From positions 94,862,083 through 94,926,082 of the forward strand of contig NW_023604861.1 in the NCBI RefSeq assembly GCF_014898055.3: DNA of 64,000 bases, in the 5' to 3' direction. The notes below the pieces were generated by a model, which ran no database searches, was not told where the DNA came from, and was given only the letters and a program-made list of their open reading frames with translations. This document shows, one piece after another, positions 1 through 13,800 of the stretch. The position numbers were made by a program, and so were the translations under genes. Position 1 is the first letter of the stretch. Each line of letters starts with the position of its first letter. This stretch comes from Talpa occidentalis (lineage: Eukaryota > Chordata > Mammalia > Eulipotyphla > Talpidae).

Positions 1-452
1 CCCAAGATTATAAACTGTTTTGGCTCTTGTCCCTATGAGTTGGGTGGGGGGACAGCACATCACAATTAGCATTATTGGAGTATCTAGGTGAAGTCCTCTC
101 CTGCTTGCTGCTTTCTGGCTTAATGTCTTGCTTGTTAAATGTCAAAGATGTATCACTGCATAAGGGGTTAACTAAGAGAATGTAGATAAATCAGTATGGT
201 ACCAAGCAGACACAGAGTCTTTAATAAATGGAGATGGGACTGTGTCTGTTTTGGTTATGGCTATATTCTGGTTCTCATGGTATTTTACACTCTGTTAACC
301 AGATATAGACATTTAAAAAAAAAATTCTTCCTGCATTTACACCCAAGCACCTCTAATCACATCTTTAAAAAAGATGGGGCAAATGTCAACAATGTGTGAA
401 GACATGGGTCATTTTTGACATTAGATGTGGTCAGCCATCCTCTGAAAACAAG

Positions 453-489
<37 letters not shown>

Positions 490-1599
490 CGGACCTACAG
501 CCAGCTTTTGAAATATATATAAAAAATAGATAATCTCAATTATTTTTTTTTATAATCTCAATCTCAATTATTTTGGACATTTTGAATTTTTTTTTAATGT
601 TTGCTACTTGTGGTTATTTTTTTCCTCTAAAAGGAGATTTTCCAGTTACAGAAGATGTTGTGGTTGAGTTCACTTTCGAGTGGCCGTGGAGAGAGACGTG
701 AGATTTCAGAGCAGCAGTGGTGGTGAGCCTGTGCTATTCGGGGTCACATGTAAGTGTGAAGTTCTATTTTAAATAATTGCAGATATTATTCTTTATTATC
801 AAAAATCAAATGTCTTTTTAGAGAAATGCTAGGATATGGTAAAGCAAAGATGAGAGGAAAAGAAATTATTCATATAGTCCTAGCCTCAAAGATACAACTG
901 GCAACCTCTGGTATTATCACATTTCAGGTTCTCATGTTCTTAAAAATTGGGCCATACTCTAGTTGCTCAATAATATTTCCTAACTTTTAAGCAGAAATTA
1001 TTTTCTTGTGATTTTTTTCCTCCAAAATTGAATGCTTTTTTTTTTTAGCCTGACATAAATGTAATAACAGATAGAAGTAAGACAGAAACAAAAACATGAA
1101 GGCAAAATCACCTGTTAATCTGCTATTTCGCACACTCCCGCAAGAAACAGCTTTTACATTCTGGTTTATACGCTTTCTAACTACTTTTTCTTAATGCGTG
1201 TTTCTTTTTTTACTCCAAATTCCTGGTTTAATAAGGACTCGATAGAAATAGAGGCCCAAACATCAGGCTGTTGACAAAAATAACCCATAGCATCAACTTT
1301 AGAAGACCAATCTTAAGACTATTGCACTATTTTCCTAGAGGATATATTTGATATGCAATTCCCACTCATAAAATACATTGTGACATTTGTGTGCAATGTA
1401 TTTACACACATTTGTGTGCAATGTAGCACTCTTATGTGGGGTATGGCACACATATCTCTATCTCAAAGCTGCTGTCAGCTGCTCCTCAACTAATGAGGTT
1501 GCTTTGCAGCGAGGGAAGAGACTACAGAACACTTGTATGAATGTAGAGAACTCTACTCCTTGCATAGCCAGAGATTATCTTGGAGACAGTTGATAAAAA

Positions 1600-1600
<1 letters not shown>
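1..1600. other. AT-rich intergenic sequence, no gene seen
   Basis: I recognise no coding exon or RNA gene here. The only clear feature is a TG microsatellite near 457-488. The short open frames at 196-399 and 1387-1593 have no family resemblance and no splice context. If the gene order I recall for other mammals holds, CD8A lies beyond the left edge. Confidence 0.5.
457..488. repeat. (TG)n microsatellite
   Basis: An uninterrupted run of about 16 TG units in AT-rich DNA. It is a simple repeat and probably length-polymorphic. Confidence 0.9.
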
Positions 1601-3050
<1,450 letters not shown>

Positions 3051-3299
3051 AATAAAAAAATGTGATGTAGCAGAGTTTTGCTAATAGGTTGCAAGTGATT
3101 GCTAATCAGGAGAGGGGAGGGAGAGGAGATTTGGTTCTGAATCTCTCGCTTCCAATTTCTACAGTTTCCACATGGAGAAGCCAACTTGCCATACTGTTCC
3201 AGGGACCTGATGGGACAGCAGCTGCTCAGTCTTCATTTCTCCACCAAATGGCCTCTCCTGCGAGTTTCTTAAACAGGAAATTCTCCCCCTCCAAGAATG

Positions 3300-4018
3300 G
3301 GTTCATATAATATTTAATGTTTTATATTCTGTTTTTTAATTTTAAGAATACATTGTGAGTATTCTAGCACAGCATCGTTTTGATGGCACTCATTACATCG
3401 TATGGAAATATTGTCATTTATATCACTTGTGGATACTTAGATTTTTAGCACATTTTCAATATGCTCATGAAAACACGATGCATGTCTTTGCTATCAATAA
3501 TCTTCATACATAATGATAATAACGTTTTCATGATGAATCTGTAGAGGTGGAATCACTGGGTCAAAGAAATAGATACACTTTAAAGCTCTTGATAACATGT
3601 GCCAGATTGCCCTTCACATAAATGGCACCAGAGTGCACTTCCAGCAGCAGAATATTTTGGTATAATTGGGTAGATGCACTTTAAAAATGCATTCCTTTTT
3701 TGTTGTTTGTTTACTTGCTGTTTTAACAACTATATTAGAAGCAGTTTTGCATTTAATTTTCCTTAGAGTTTATTATTCATTAAATTAGTGACCTTCTGGT
3801 TTCTTTCAATATGTAGTTCTAAAAACATTCACTTATTTAAGCCACCTGAAATTTCTTTTCCTGTAAGATGTAAAGGTCTAAATTTTATTTTTTTTCCAAA
3901 TAGTTAACTAATTATCTCAGCATTATTTATTATGTAATTCATTCTTTCCCTCTCTATGTGATGCTACTTATATCAAGTAATCTGTATGGGGTCTATTATA
4001 TCACTTTAGTTTAATTGT
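3300..4018 (-). mobile_element. Old L1-like fragment in intergenic DNA
   Basis: The stretch with GGAATCACTGGGTCAAAG followed by GCCAGATTGCCCTTCA resembles the antisense of an ancient L1 ORF2/3' region. The same block recurs in other L1 relics of this window, for example 25.5-26.9 kb. It is heavily decayed and I see no coding potential. Confidence 0.45.
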
Positions 4019-4029
4019 TGGGATAAGTC

Positions 4030-4295
4030 TTTTTTTTTTAAAAGATTTATTTATTTATATAAGAACTGGGGTACAGGCCAGAGGTGCGGGAGGGTGAGAG
4101 AATTCACCAGAGACAGAGCGGGGAGTAGAACAGGCAGACGGACTGAAAGCACTGCTGAGGGGAGTGAGACAGGAGAGGTCTGCCACGCCATGTGGGAATC
4201 TCCCTGGCCGGAATCTCCCTCCCGAGCCCACGCTGCAGAGGCTGAGGACAGCTTCACAGCGCTGCACTCAACCTGCTGTGCCATCAGGGAGGCCC
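4030..4295 (-). mobile_element. tRNA-derived SINE
   Basis: Minus-strand copy: poly-T and the AAGATTTATTTATTTATA tail are at the left, and the inverted tRNA head (GCCATCAGGGAGGCC) is at the right. An 11-bp target-site duplication TGGGATAAGTC occurs at 4019-4029 and 4296-4306. Confidence 0.92.
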
Positions 4296-4306
4296 TGGGA
4301 TAAGTC

Positions 4307-6336
4307 ATTTTAGATTGATCAGGATGTATCTTGTAGCTGATAATCTTATTGGCAAAGAGAAGGCTCTTTTTGTCTCTAAGAAAGAAAATCTTTCCCTTCA
4401 AGCCTTTTGATTCTGAGAAGATAAGGAAATCATATTCCTCCATCTCTGCAATTTCTCCCTCTGCCATGACCCAAGGATGGAAAAAGCAGGACAGCACGGT
4501 GAGGAGCCAGGAACTCAGAATCCAGAACACAGCACGCCAGTAATGAAGCTTATGTGAAAACTTATACTCCCTTTTTCCCAGGGGGGTCATGGTATAAACG
4601 GAAGCTGGGACTCAAGAATTCTGAGACTTTGAGAAGTCAGCCAAATCTGGGACCCTGATAAGAAATTAGTAAGTAGGAGTTTGGGGAGGAGAAAGAAGTG
4701 CTGCTCTTAAGTTTTTAGGGGAAAAAAATCAAAGAAATATTCCATATGTTGTTATACCTCACTGAGTCAGTAACTTTGTTGAACCTCTACATGGTATGCC
4801 ATCTTTTTAATTGTAGGAACTAGTAATATGCTTAGTTACTATAATAATAATTTCTGTTTCTGTGGGGAAAAAAGCATAAATGAGTGGAACCCCCTGGATG
4901 TTAGGCATACTTTACAACGCAAGCATGTCCTGCCCCACTTCCCCTGCTCCACATAAGAGCATGTCCTCTGAAATGTAGGAAAAACCCCATTAGTATAGTC
5001 CTCTTCCAGTGGTAAGCTTCTTATGAGCCAGGTAGGCTGACAGAAAGAAAGTGAAAAGAAGCCTTAGAATAAGCACTTGACTACCATCTAAACCCTGGCA
5101 AGCCTTTATCTCCCCTCCTTTACCCTTCAGGGTCTAGACAGACGACTTTGAGCAGGACCCAGGCAAGGACTTGCACAAAGTCCTGGCGAAGTTTCAACAT
5201 GGCTGTGGGGAAGATGATGCAACAGAAGGAAGGGACAACTCAGACCAGGCTACCTTCTCTTGCCCACCCAGAGGCTTGTGATCTCAAGTCAGTCCCATAT
5301 TCTGTGCTCTCTTCTCCCCAGGGCCCCCCAGACTTGGCTGAGGCCTGGAGTGGGGTGAGGGTGGAGGAACAGGAGTCATTGCCTGCCTTTCGGCTGCCCT
5401 GGTCCTCCCCAGCCAGAGGTGTAGCCAAGCAGCCACTTTTCAGCCTACAGGATACTAAAGGGGCCCTAAGGAAGGGGAGGGGAGGGTGGGCCTCCGCCTT
5501 CCCACCAACACTTCAAATCTTCCCCTCTTAACATTGCCCCCACCCAACCGCATAGACCTCCACAAAATCTTCTGTGAAAAACTCTTCTGTCAGCTGAACA
5601 CAATTTTTTGTGAGGAGGCAATTCGTGCTTTCTGCCTGTGTTAAAAATCTGGGTATTTATCTGCTCACTGCCTTGTTGTCTGTCCAAAGCTGGCACTGGG
5701 GTGAGGGAGGGAGGCAATAAGGGTACTTACTCGTTGCAGTCTCTCAAGCGCTGCCCAAGGGGTAAAGGACAGTCTACGTTGAACACGCACCAGTGCCAAA
5801 AGCATGTTCAGTGCTCAGATAATTTGTGGTGTTCTCCCAGGAACTCAACGACAGTACATGGCAGAGTAAACTTTCAGAAGTGAAGTTTCAGAAGTGGAGA
5901 AGTCAAGTCTTTACAGCTTTGAAGATCCCAAAAGGGGTGGGTGGGGGAACCAGCATTGAGGGTGGGCAGCACTCCCAGCTCACTGTCCTGGGGAGCCTTT
6001 CTGCTTTGTTGGTGTATTAATTTTGATTCTGGCCCTGTGGCTTGGCAATGCCAGCCATTCACACAGTGGCAGGCAGGATAGGAGTAGAGGCTTCCAGATG
6101 TATTGGGCCCTCTCGCCCTCTCTCCCCCAATGAGAGAACTGAGGCCTAGAAGTCTCTTTAAGTTCATGCACCAGACCATGCAGCCTGGAGGGCAGGCTCT
6201 CTGTCCCACCACCCGTAATCCCAGCACAGGGCTGTTCAGGCACATAGGAGGTATCTCAAAATATATTTGAACTGGCAGCAAGAAACGTAAGGAACAGGAA
6301 CAATAACTGCAGATGGGCAGGCTAATTTGCCCTCAT
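4307..6336. other. Intergenic sequence, no gene recognised
   Basis: I find no recognisable exon. A minus-strand open frame running through 4590-4310 into the SINE, and plus-strand frames near 5148-5531 and 5638-6020, resemble no family I know and lack supporting splice or start context. They are treated as chance. Confidence 0.4.
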
Positions 6337-6352
6337 AAAGAGGGACAGAACA

Positions 6353-6620
6353 GGGCCTCCCTGGTGGCGCAGGCGGTTGAGCGCAGCACTGTGGAGCTGT
6401 CCGCAGCCTCTGCAGTGCTGGTTCGATCCCCATCGGCCACAGAGATACCCACATGGCGCAGCAGACCTCTCCTGTCTCACCTGCTGCTCCCCTCAGCAGT
6501 GTATTTCAGTCATTCTGCCTGTTCTGTTCCCCACTCTGTCTCTGGTGAATCCTCTTACCCTTCCTCACCTCTGGCCTGTACCCTGGTTCTTGTATAAATA
6601 AAATAAAATCTTAAAAAAAA
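6353..6620 (+). mobile_element. tRNA-derived SINE
   Basis: Complete copy starting GGGCCTCCCTGGTGGCGCAG and ending TATAAATAAAATAAAATCTT plus A11. A perfect 16-bp target-site duplication AAAGAGGGACAGAACA occurs at 6337-6352 and 6621-6636. The near-intact sequence and duplication suggest a fairly young insertion. Confidence 0.94.
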
Positions 6621-6636
6621 AAAGAGGGACAGAACA

Positions 6637-7999
6637 GATTTGTACAACTGAAAACGCACACAAAGTGTAGATGATGTTGATGGTGTCTTTCAAATTTAGA
6701 AGCCTGAGCTAAGCTCTTGGTAACACAGGCAGAAGGGGATTTGCATATAAATGTCAGCAAATTAATGGAGAAAGAAACCTCTCCCAGATAGCAAGGAGAC
6801 CTTGCAGGAACAGAAGTTCCTTTGTAGCACTGATGCGTTCAGCTTGAAGCACAGGTGTCTGCCTGTTTCTGTGACTCCCAAACTGAGGCAGTGGTGGGGA
6901 GCAGGGTTCCCTTCTGGCTGAGTCAACACACTGAGTTATGTGGCTGGAGGACTCTAGGAAGAGTGACTCATGGTCACTGAGGAGAGTCGGTGACGTACCT
7001 GGGGAGGTTTCCTAAGAGGCGACAGAGGAACTCTGTCTGGTCCTCGACCCCTGGAGAAACCTCTGAAGACAGGGCTCTTTCCCTTTGAATGGGTGACAGA
7101 TTCGGATGGGCTTTGCAGCCCACAGGGGTCGGGGATCACTTTCTGAAAACAAGTTGCCCACTTCCTACAGGTAGAGACACAGCGGCTGGGCGGGGGTGGG
7201 GATGAGTAAGGATGAAAGGAAGGGGGTGGTGTAGAAGCCCCCTTTCTCCTTTGAACTAGGTGCTGCTGAGGCCACACCTGCAAACTGGTAGAATTCTCTG
7301 CCCTTGCTTCTCGAAGAGAGGAGGGAGGGAGGCAACCCGCACTGCTCCCAAACCCTCCTCTCTGTGGTCATTCAATACCCATGACGCAGAGGGCGATACT
7401 AGTGATGCCCCCATTTCAGAGAAGGGAAGCCAGGTGTGAAGAGGTCAAGGTCACACAGCTGCTGTCCCGCACCCTCAGCTTGTGCCACAATGATTCCCAC
7501 TGTACAAATTTTTAAGATCAGAATTTATAAATAAATCTCTTGCAGATGAATATTTGAGTAGATTCCCTCATTTAATATTGCACCACTAGAGCCTCTTTGA
7601 AAGGAGACTGTTTCTTCTTTCTACACTTTTGTTTTTTTCCCTCCAATTACAAAAGTAACATGTTTGTTGTGAAAATTCACACAACACGGAAATACACAAA
7701 GTGGAAATGGAAATTCCTAGAGGAGCTGCTATTAACAATATATCCTTCCAGATCTTTTCTAGGCATGTACAAACGAGCATGCCCAGAAGCTTTGATCTAT
7801 TACTAGAGGGGAAAAAAAGTCAAACTTGAAGAATAGGATTCAATTTTTTATATTCTGTATTTTGTGTATTATTTATATTATAATACTTTGATTTTCTGCT
7901 TTAAAAAGTACATGCAGAAAAAATCTGGACAAACAGGAAATTATCAAATATCTATTTTAGACATTTCTATAATGTTCTATATTTGGGTCTTTAAAATAT
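6637..7999. other. Intergenic sequence with a MIR-like relic
   Basis: Around 7375-7475 is a MIR-like piece (CAGAGAAGGGAAGCCAGG, then GGTCACACAGCTGCTG). The rest contains no gene I recognise. The minus-strand frames at 6954-7371 are unsupported. Confidence 0.4.
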
Positions 8000-8008
8000 C
8001 TCTTTACT

Positions 8009-8274
8009 GGGCCTCCCCAGTGGCACAGCGGTTGAGCGCTGGGTTGCGAGGCTGCCCGCAGCCTCTGCAGCGCCAGTTTGATCCCCGCCACTAGGTGAGG
8101 GTCCCACATGGCGCACAGACCTCTCCTGCCACCCACTGCCCCCTCAGCAGTGTACTTTGTTGGTCTGCCTGTTCTGTTCCCCACTCTGGCTCTGGTGGAT
8201 TCTCTCACCCTCCCACGCTTCTGACTGTGTCCAGTGCGTGTATAAATAAATAAATCTTAAAAAAAAAACCAAAA
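8009..8274 (+). mobile_element. tRNA-derived SINE
   Basis: Starts GGGCCTCCCCAGTGGCACAG and ends TATAAATAAATAAATCTT plus A10. The 9-bp duplication CTCTTTACT lies at 8000-8008 and 8275-8283. It is of the second subfamily (GCGCTGGGTTGCGA after the head, TTCTGACTGTGTCCAGTG near the tail) and inserted into an older L1 relic. Confidence 0.9.
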
Positions 8275-8283
8275 CTCTTTACT

Positions 8284-8830
8284 GAAGTATAATCTGGGTC
8301 TATGTCCATATCTACATATGAAAATTGACATATTGTGAGCATACTTTTCACAATGACTTTTCACAAAGTAACCAGCTCCCTGATGGACAGACAGAATACA
8401 CCCCAAAACCTTGTGCTCCCTTCTAGATGATCACATCCTGACATCTAATGTATATTTATTTGGCCTGGTTTCATCTTGCTTGAATTTTAACATTGACGAT
8501 ATATTGCATTTAAAATGAGGATAGTCAATACAGGTGTTGTTAAAATGTGTGCAGGTGTAGTTGCCATCATTTGATGCTAGCATTTATGGACCTAACTTAC
8601 TCCTTAACAGCTGCACGAACTTCCTTATAAGGCTGTATTACAGTTGATCTGACTTCTCTTGATAGACATTTGGACTATTTCCAATTTTTGGCTAACTAGC
8701 AGCACTAAAAGGAATACTCTGATATGTATTTCTTTACGCATGTTCTTTAGGATGTGTTTCTTTAAGACAAGTGCCTATGAGTGGAATTGCTAGTCAAAAG
8801 ACAAGTAGATTAAAATTTTTTTAAATTAGT
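8284..8830 (-). mobile_element. Ancient L1 relic
   Basis: Sequence such as CTTTACTGAAGTATAATC at the left and GAGTGGAATTGCTAGTCA near 8779 is typical of reversed old L1 3' ends. Similar blocks occur at 15.5 and 25.5 kb. No intact frame remains. Confidence 0.5.
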
Positions 8831-10139
8831 ATTTTTTTTTTTCCATAATGGCCCCCTAGAAAGAAGTAACAACTCAGTTTCTTCTTCAAAACAAAAGTCA
8901 GGTGCTTGGTGCAGACCTCCTCACCGCAGCCCCCATGGCTGGCAGCCAAGCCTGCTCCTGCTCCCTGGGCAGGCCATGCAGAGCCTGCCTTGGCAGGTGC
9001 GCATTACCCAGAAAACAGGCCGAGGAGCATACTCCCCAGCCCCCCAATCTCACCCCATGAGAACTTGCAAATAACAAAACACACTCTCAACAACAGCAGC
9101 GGGGAGATGCTGGTAAATAGCAGACCTGTAGTGGGATGAGGGGCCTTGAGGCCTGTTCTTACTTCCGTTGCGGACGGAGTGTGAGCCTTCAGTAAGGGCC
9201 TTGGTTTCTTATCACGTACATGGGGTACTCAGAGCAAGGAGTCCACCTTAAAAGAGAACCCCAGAGGAGTCTAGTACAGGCTATTTTGGGTCTTTCCTCT
9301 CTTCCCTCAGCCTTGGGAGGCAATTTGTCCTGTTGTCCTTGTAAGTTGATGGCAGAAAATGTTTACTTCTCTTGAGTACCTACTGCATCTACATCTGTCC
9401 AAGTCCTACCCACTACACCATTGGTGCCTACCAGAAGCCTCTGAATAGAACCTGTTTGCCAATGTCTCACCAAATTGTGCTTCCCAGCCCTGAACTGGTC
9501 AGGAAAAGCAGGTGGGACTTTATTCTCCTTTGAGCTGGGCATCTTGCTTCTGTAATGCAGCCTAAAGGGGCATTCTCCTTTGGCTCTTAGCTCCTATGCC
9601 GCTAAAGCCCAGGATGGGAAGCTAAGAAAGATCTAGGGGCTTTTTTAAAAGATACCAAACATTCATCTTAATTTTCCTCTCCAGCTCAGCATTTTCTCCT
9701 TGCTTTTTCCTTCTCTGACCATCAAAGCTGAGCGACAGTAAAAAAAAGAAAAAAAAAATTAATGGGCCATGTTATAGACCAGGATGCTTCTCACTGCCTC
9801 TTCATCAGGTCATCAGCCTTGAAGTCAGGAATCCTGGGTTCCATCCTCAATAAAGATGAATGGGTGTGAGAGAAGACAGCTCAGGAGTGGTCCAGAGGAG
9901 TTAGACCTCTGAGGTACTACTGCCAGGTTCTGGGTACCCTGGAGCTCCCCATCCTCCTCAGGCCTTCACTACACACAACATGGACGGCATGTTTTGGGGC
10001 AAATGATGAACTTGGACACAAAATGAAGACATATGCATGTTATCCTTGTATTTCTTTTCAACTGAGCATAAGTGTCTCTGCTATAGAGACAGGTTTTCAT
10101 GCTTTCGCATCACAGGAGCCATTGTCTCTTTTACTCAGG

Positions 10140-10831
10140 ACTTTATTTTTACAACCAAGGCAGTTTCACAAAAAGAACAGAAAGTGAGAGAAGAAATATA
10201 CAAGCCATGGGAAGGCAGACGAGAAGCCCAGAATGTTAATGGGAGATGAAGTGACCTCTTGTTCCAAAAACCACTGGTTCTGGGTCCCACAGGAGGTGCT
10301 CACAGACTGAAATGACTGTGGGAGCTGGTCAACCCCTCTTCAGAAGCCTGATTCCCAACTGGGGTGTCTCTTAAATAGGCTCTTGGTGCGCACTAACCCC
10401 ATCCTGGGGAGATGGAGGTGGGGAGGGGGAAGCCACCTAGCACCATCCCCTGAGGGGTTCAGGACTCAAGGATACTGTCCTACTGAGACAAAGCAACTTG
10501 TAAGATGTGAGCCGGACAGCCACCACCAAAAAGCCCCTGCCTGGCCTGGGGTGAGTACAGGAGCCGGAAGTGGTGTCACGGGCAGCATTTCTTGTAGGAA
10601 GTGCTCTGAGGTTCTGAGACTTTCTCTCTGAGATTCCGGGTGATCAACTAAAAAGTTCCTCCCATGTAGAAGGCCCACAGAAAGAACTGTGCAGTAGTTA
10701 AAAGCAGGCAGTTTCAGCAGATCAATGGAATTTCCATGGTTGAATATATCCCATCTCTCATTTTTCCAGATCACTTTCATAACACTGACCAACGCTTTTT
10801 TGTAGCAAGACACCAAAAACACAGTCTTTGC
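10140..10831 (-). other. CD8B: Probable CD8B 3' untranslated region
   Basis: Sequence downstream (minus strand) of the inferred CD8B stop at 10834-10832. A minus-strand AATAAA near 10147-10142, about 690 bp past the stop, is the nearest clear polyadenylation signal. The extent is inferred from that signal alone. CD8B has several alternative 3' ends in human, so other ends are likely. Confidence 0.4.
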
Positions 10832-10844
10832 TCATTTACAAAAC
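10832..10844 (-). CDS. CD8B: CD8B coding exon 6 (last four codons and stop)
   Basis: Acceptor TTTCCAG (AG at 10846-10845), then G TTT TGT AAA TGA: with the CA from exon 5 this gives Q-F-C-K-stop. The human isoform I recall ends Q-F-Y-K. A match in phase, position in gene order and sequence makes this 13-nt coding piece credible, though it is too short for certainty without a transcript. Confidence 0.82.
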
Positions 10845-13800
10845 CTGGAAACAACAGAAAGTTATAAAACCACTTATTTTCAGGCAAATTATATTGAATT
10901 TTCTGTAATAGAGACAAATGACAGATGAGGGTGCAGGATGACACTCCCAGTAACCTGGGACCAACAGTTCTGGGTTAGTATGATTTTAGGACCCATCTTA
11001 GTTACTTAAAAAAAAAAAAAATGAACACCTGCCTCCCCCCACCCCCCAAAAAAAACAAACCAAAAAACAGTCCAAAGAACTCTAGCTTTGAATAGTGTTA
11101 CTTCCTGCAGTGCCTTCTAAACTCTTCAAAAATGCACATTGAAGGGCGAGAAGATGGCAGGCTGATGGGATTATTTTCTAAGGTCAGTTAGAGGCTGGGG
11201 ACAGCAGATTTGTGAGGCCGTGGACTATTTCATCCACACCTGGATCACCATCACAAAAGCAGACATAGTTTTCAAATGAAATTTTTTCAGCCACAAATCC
11301 TTCTGTTCAAGTGGTATCTTACAGGTAAAATGTAATAGATGAACGTGGAGCAGTTAGGAATGAAGAGGGCCTACTCATGAGCACCCCCAGCACTTCCTCA
11401 TTTCAGGTGATTCTCAGAACCCCTGGGATTGCCAAAACATAAAGTACTGTATCAAGTTCCTTCAAAACTGGCATCAAATTACTGGGGAACACGGGCATGT
11501 AGGGAACAGAACCACACATGGCACACCAAAGGGTCTCATTCTCTATAAAATGTCACCATAGGGAAGATTTTGAATGGAACATTCTGGAGGTCTAGGCTTA
11601 GATGATAAATATATTCAAGTTGCTGCTTCATAGATAAAGGGTAGTTTCCAAATCCAACACACAAGGTGGAAATTGCACATCAGCAAAATTATTGAAAACT
11701 GCATAAAATACAGCAGGTGTGTGTCAGCAATTATCTAATGCAGAACACATAGAGACTTGATATGGAAATGACAATTTTCAAGATTTAGAAATGCATTTTG
11801 TTCCTTTGTTGTTGCATTTATAGAGTTGACGTTCTTATGTTACATGAACTGTGCTTCAACTCTATTGGATCAGAGGGAGAACATTTTAGGGGATTAGCCT
11901 AGGAAGTCTGCACAATAGCCATGAGGTTGTTACTACTGTTCCATTATACACCAGAGGGAGCAGAGGCCCACAGAGATGAAGTGACTTGCCTACAGTCACA
12001 TGGCTGGTGAGGGACAGGTAGGGTTCAAACCCAGATCTGCTCCATGCCAGAGCCAGAGCTGCTCTGGAGAGCAGGATCCTGATGCCTCTTCATTCTAGAG
12101 GTCTGGACTTTCTTTTTTCCCAAACACCTCTACGTGGAAGGGATAGGTATATGCAACACAGTCTCTATTTTGAGGAAGAAAAAAACAATCCAAGAAAACA
12201 GGCCATGGCACATTGGGGGCCTCGGGGTAGGGGAGCAGCTCTGGCCTCTTACAGCTTCTTGGCTCTACGTGGGCTTACCCCATCAGTAGATTTAAAGGGC
12301 AAGTACTTTTTAGCCACTGCATTTATGTGATTTTGTGGGTTTGCCAATTCCTGGACCAGATGAGGGTCCAGGGTGGAAGATGAGAGCAAGACATCCCATA
12401 GCCAACACCAGCAGGAAGGAAAGGACAGTTGATGGAGGATGTGACCTCGGGGTGAACTGAATTGTCTCCAGTTGGATTCTCTTTACTGTGAGCAAATCTT
12501 TCAAGTTATCTGTAAAAATAAACCTATGTCTCACAAGCCCAAGTCCAATGAAGTGATGGGCAGGACAGTTTAGATATCCTGCCATATTCTATTCATATAA
12601 GAGTAGATTATTACCATCAGGATAGCTGAGAGCTAAATTCACCGTATTTGAAATCAACATAAATGAGTGCTAGCACTTACTGTTTTATGTAACGAAGCCG
12701 GGCTCTCCTCCTCCGGCCTGGAGGAAGAAAATAAAAATACCAGTTGGCATAGGCTGTGGGTCACTGACACCAAACCCAAGAAATAGAGGAAGGTAATGAG
12801 GACAGTTAACACCTCAGACCACTTCCCAGGTCTCTGGCTCTGCTCCAAACACTTCACACAATTTATTTAATTCCTTTGATATTCATAGCAGACCTAGAGT
12901 TGAGTATCACTCCTATTATTTTAATTTTGTATCTGGGGAAACTGAGGCAGAATGTGAGTTAACCATAACTTGCCCAAAGTCAAGCAGTTAATAAGTAGTA
13001 AAGCCAGGATTAAACTCAGTTAATCTACCCTAGTCTGCTGTCCTTAAACAAGTTGTCCTGTCCTTCCCAGCACGTCAGGAATGAGAGATTGTACAGAGAG
13101 GTGGCCTTAAACTAGAGTATGAGTATTCCGGAATGCACAAGATTTCCCACTGTGATGTAGGAAAGAAATATGAGCATGTCTAATTTCATGTTTATCTCAT
13201 TCTTTATTACATTTTATTTTTAAGTCATTTTAATGGCTTGCATATTATGTGAATAATACATATTATGTTAAATAAATAAGTACAAGTAGTCACAGTTAGT
13301 GTTTATAATTTAAAAATGTTTTGCCAGTGAAGTTCTTGATCAAAAAAGTTTGCAGAAGACCTCCCAGGTGGCTTAGGGGCTGTGTCTCTGTGCTACCACC
13401 GAGATGGCCCTCTTGCAGCAAAGCAGCCTGAGTTGGATCCCAACCAGGGAGCTAAACCACATATAGCACAGCAGACCTCTCTTGTCTCATACGCTGCTCC
13501 CCTTGGCAGTGTATTTCAGTGGATCTGCCTGTTCTGCTACTCTCTGGTGAACCCTCTCACCCCCACTTCTGGTCTACATCCCAGTTCTCCTACGCAAAAA
13601 TAAATTTAAAAAAATAATAAAAATCTTGTAAAGGAATAATTCTTTTTTTTAAAAAAAAAGATTTATTTATTTTTGCATACAAGAGCTGGGTTGTAGGCCA
13701 GAGGTGCGGGGAGGTGAGAGGATTCACCAGAGACAGAGTGGGGAGCAGAACAGGCAGACTGACTGAAATACACTGCTGAGGGGAGCAGCAGGGGAGACAG

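Noticed and set aside
4310..4590. Minus-strand frame starting MTPLGKREYKF
   Set aside because: It is moderately protein-like and runs into a SINE, but I recognise no family and no splice or start context, so it is not called.
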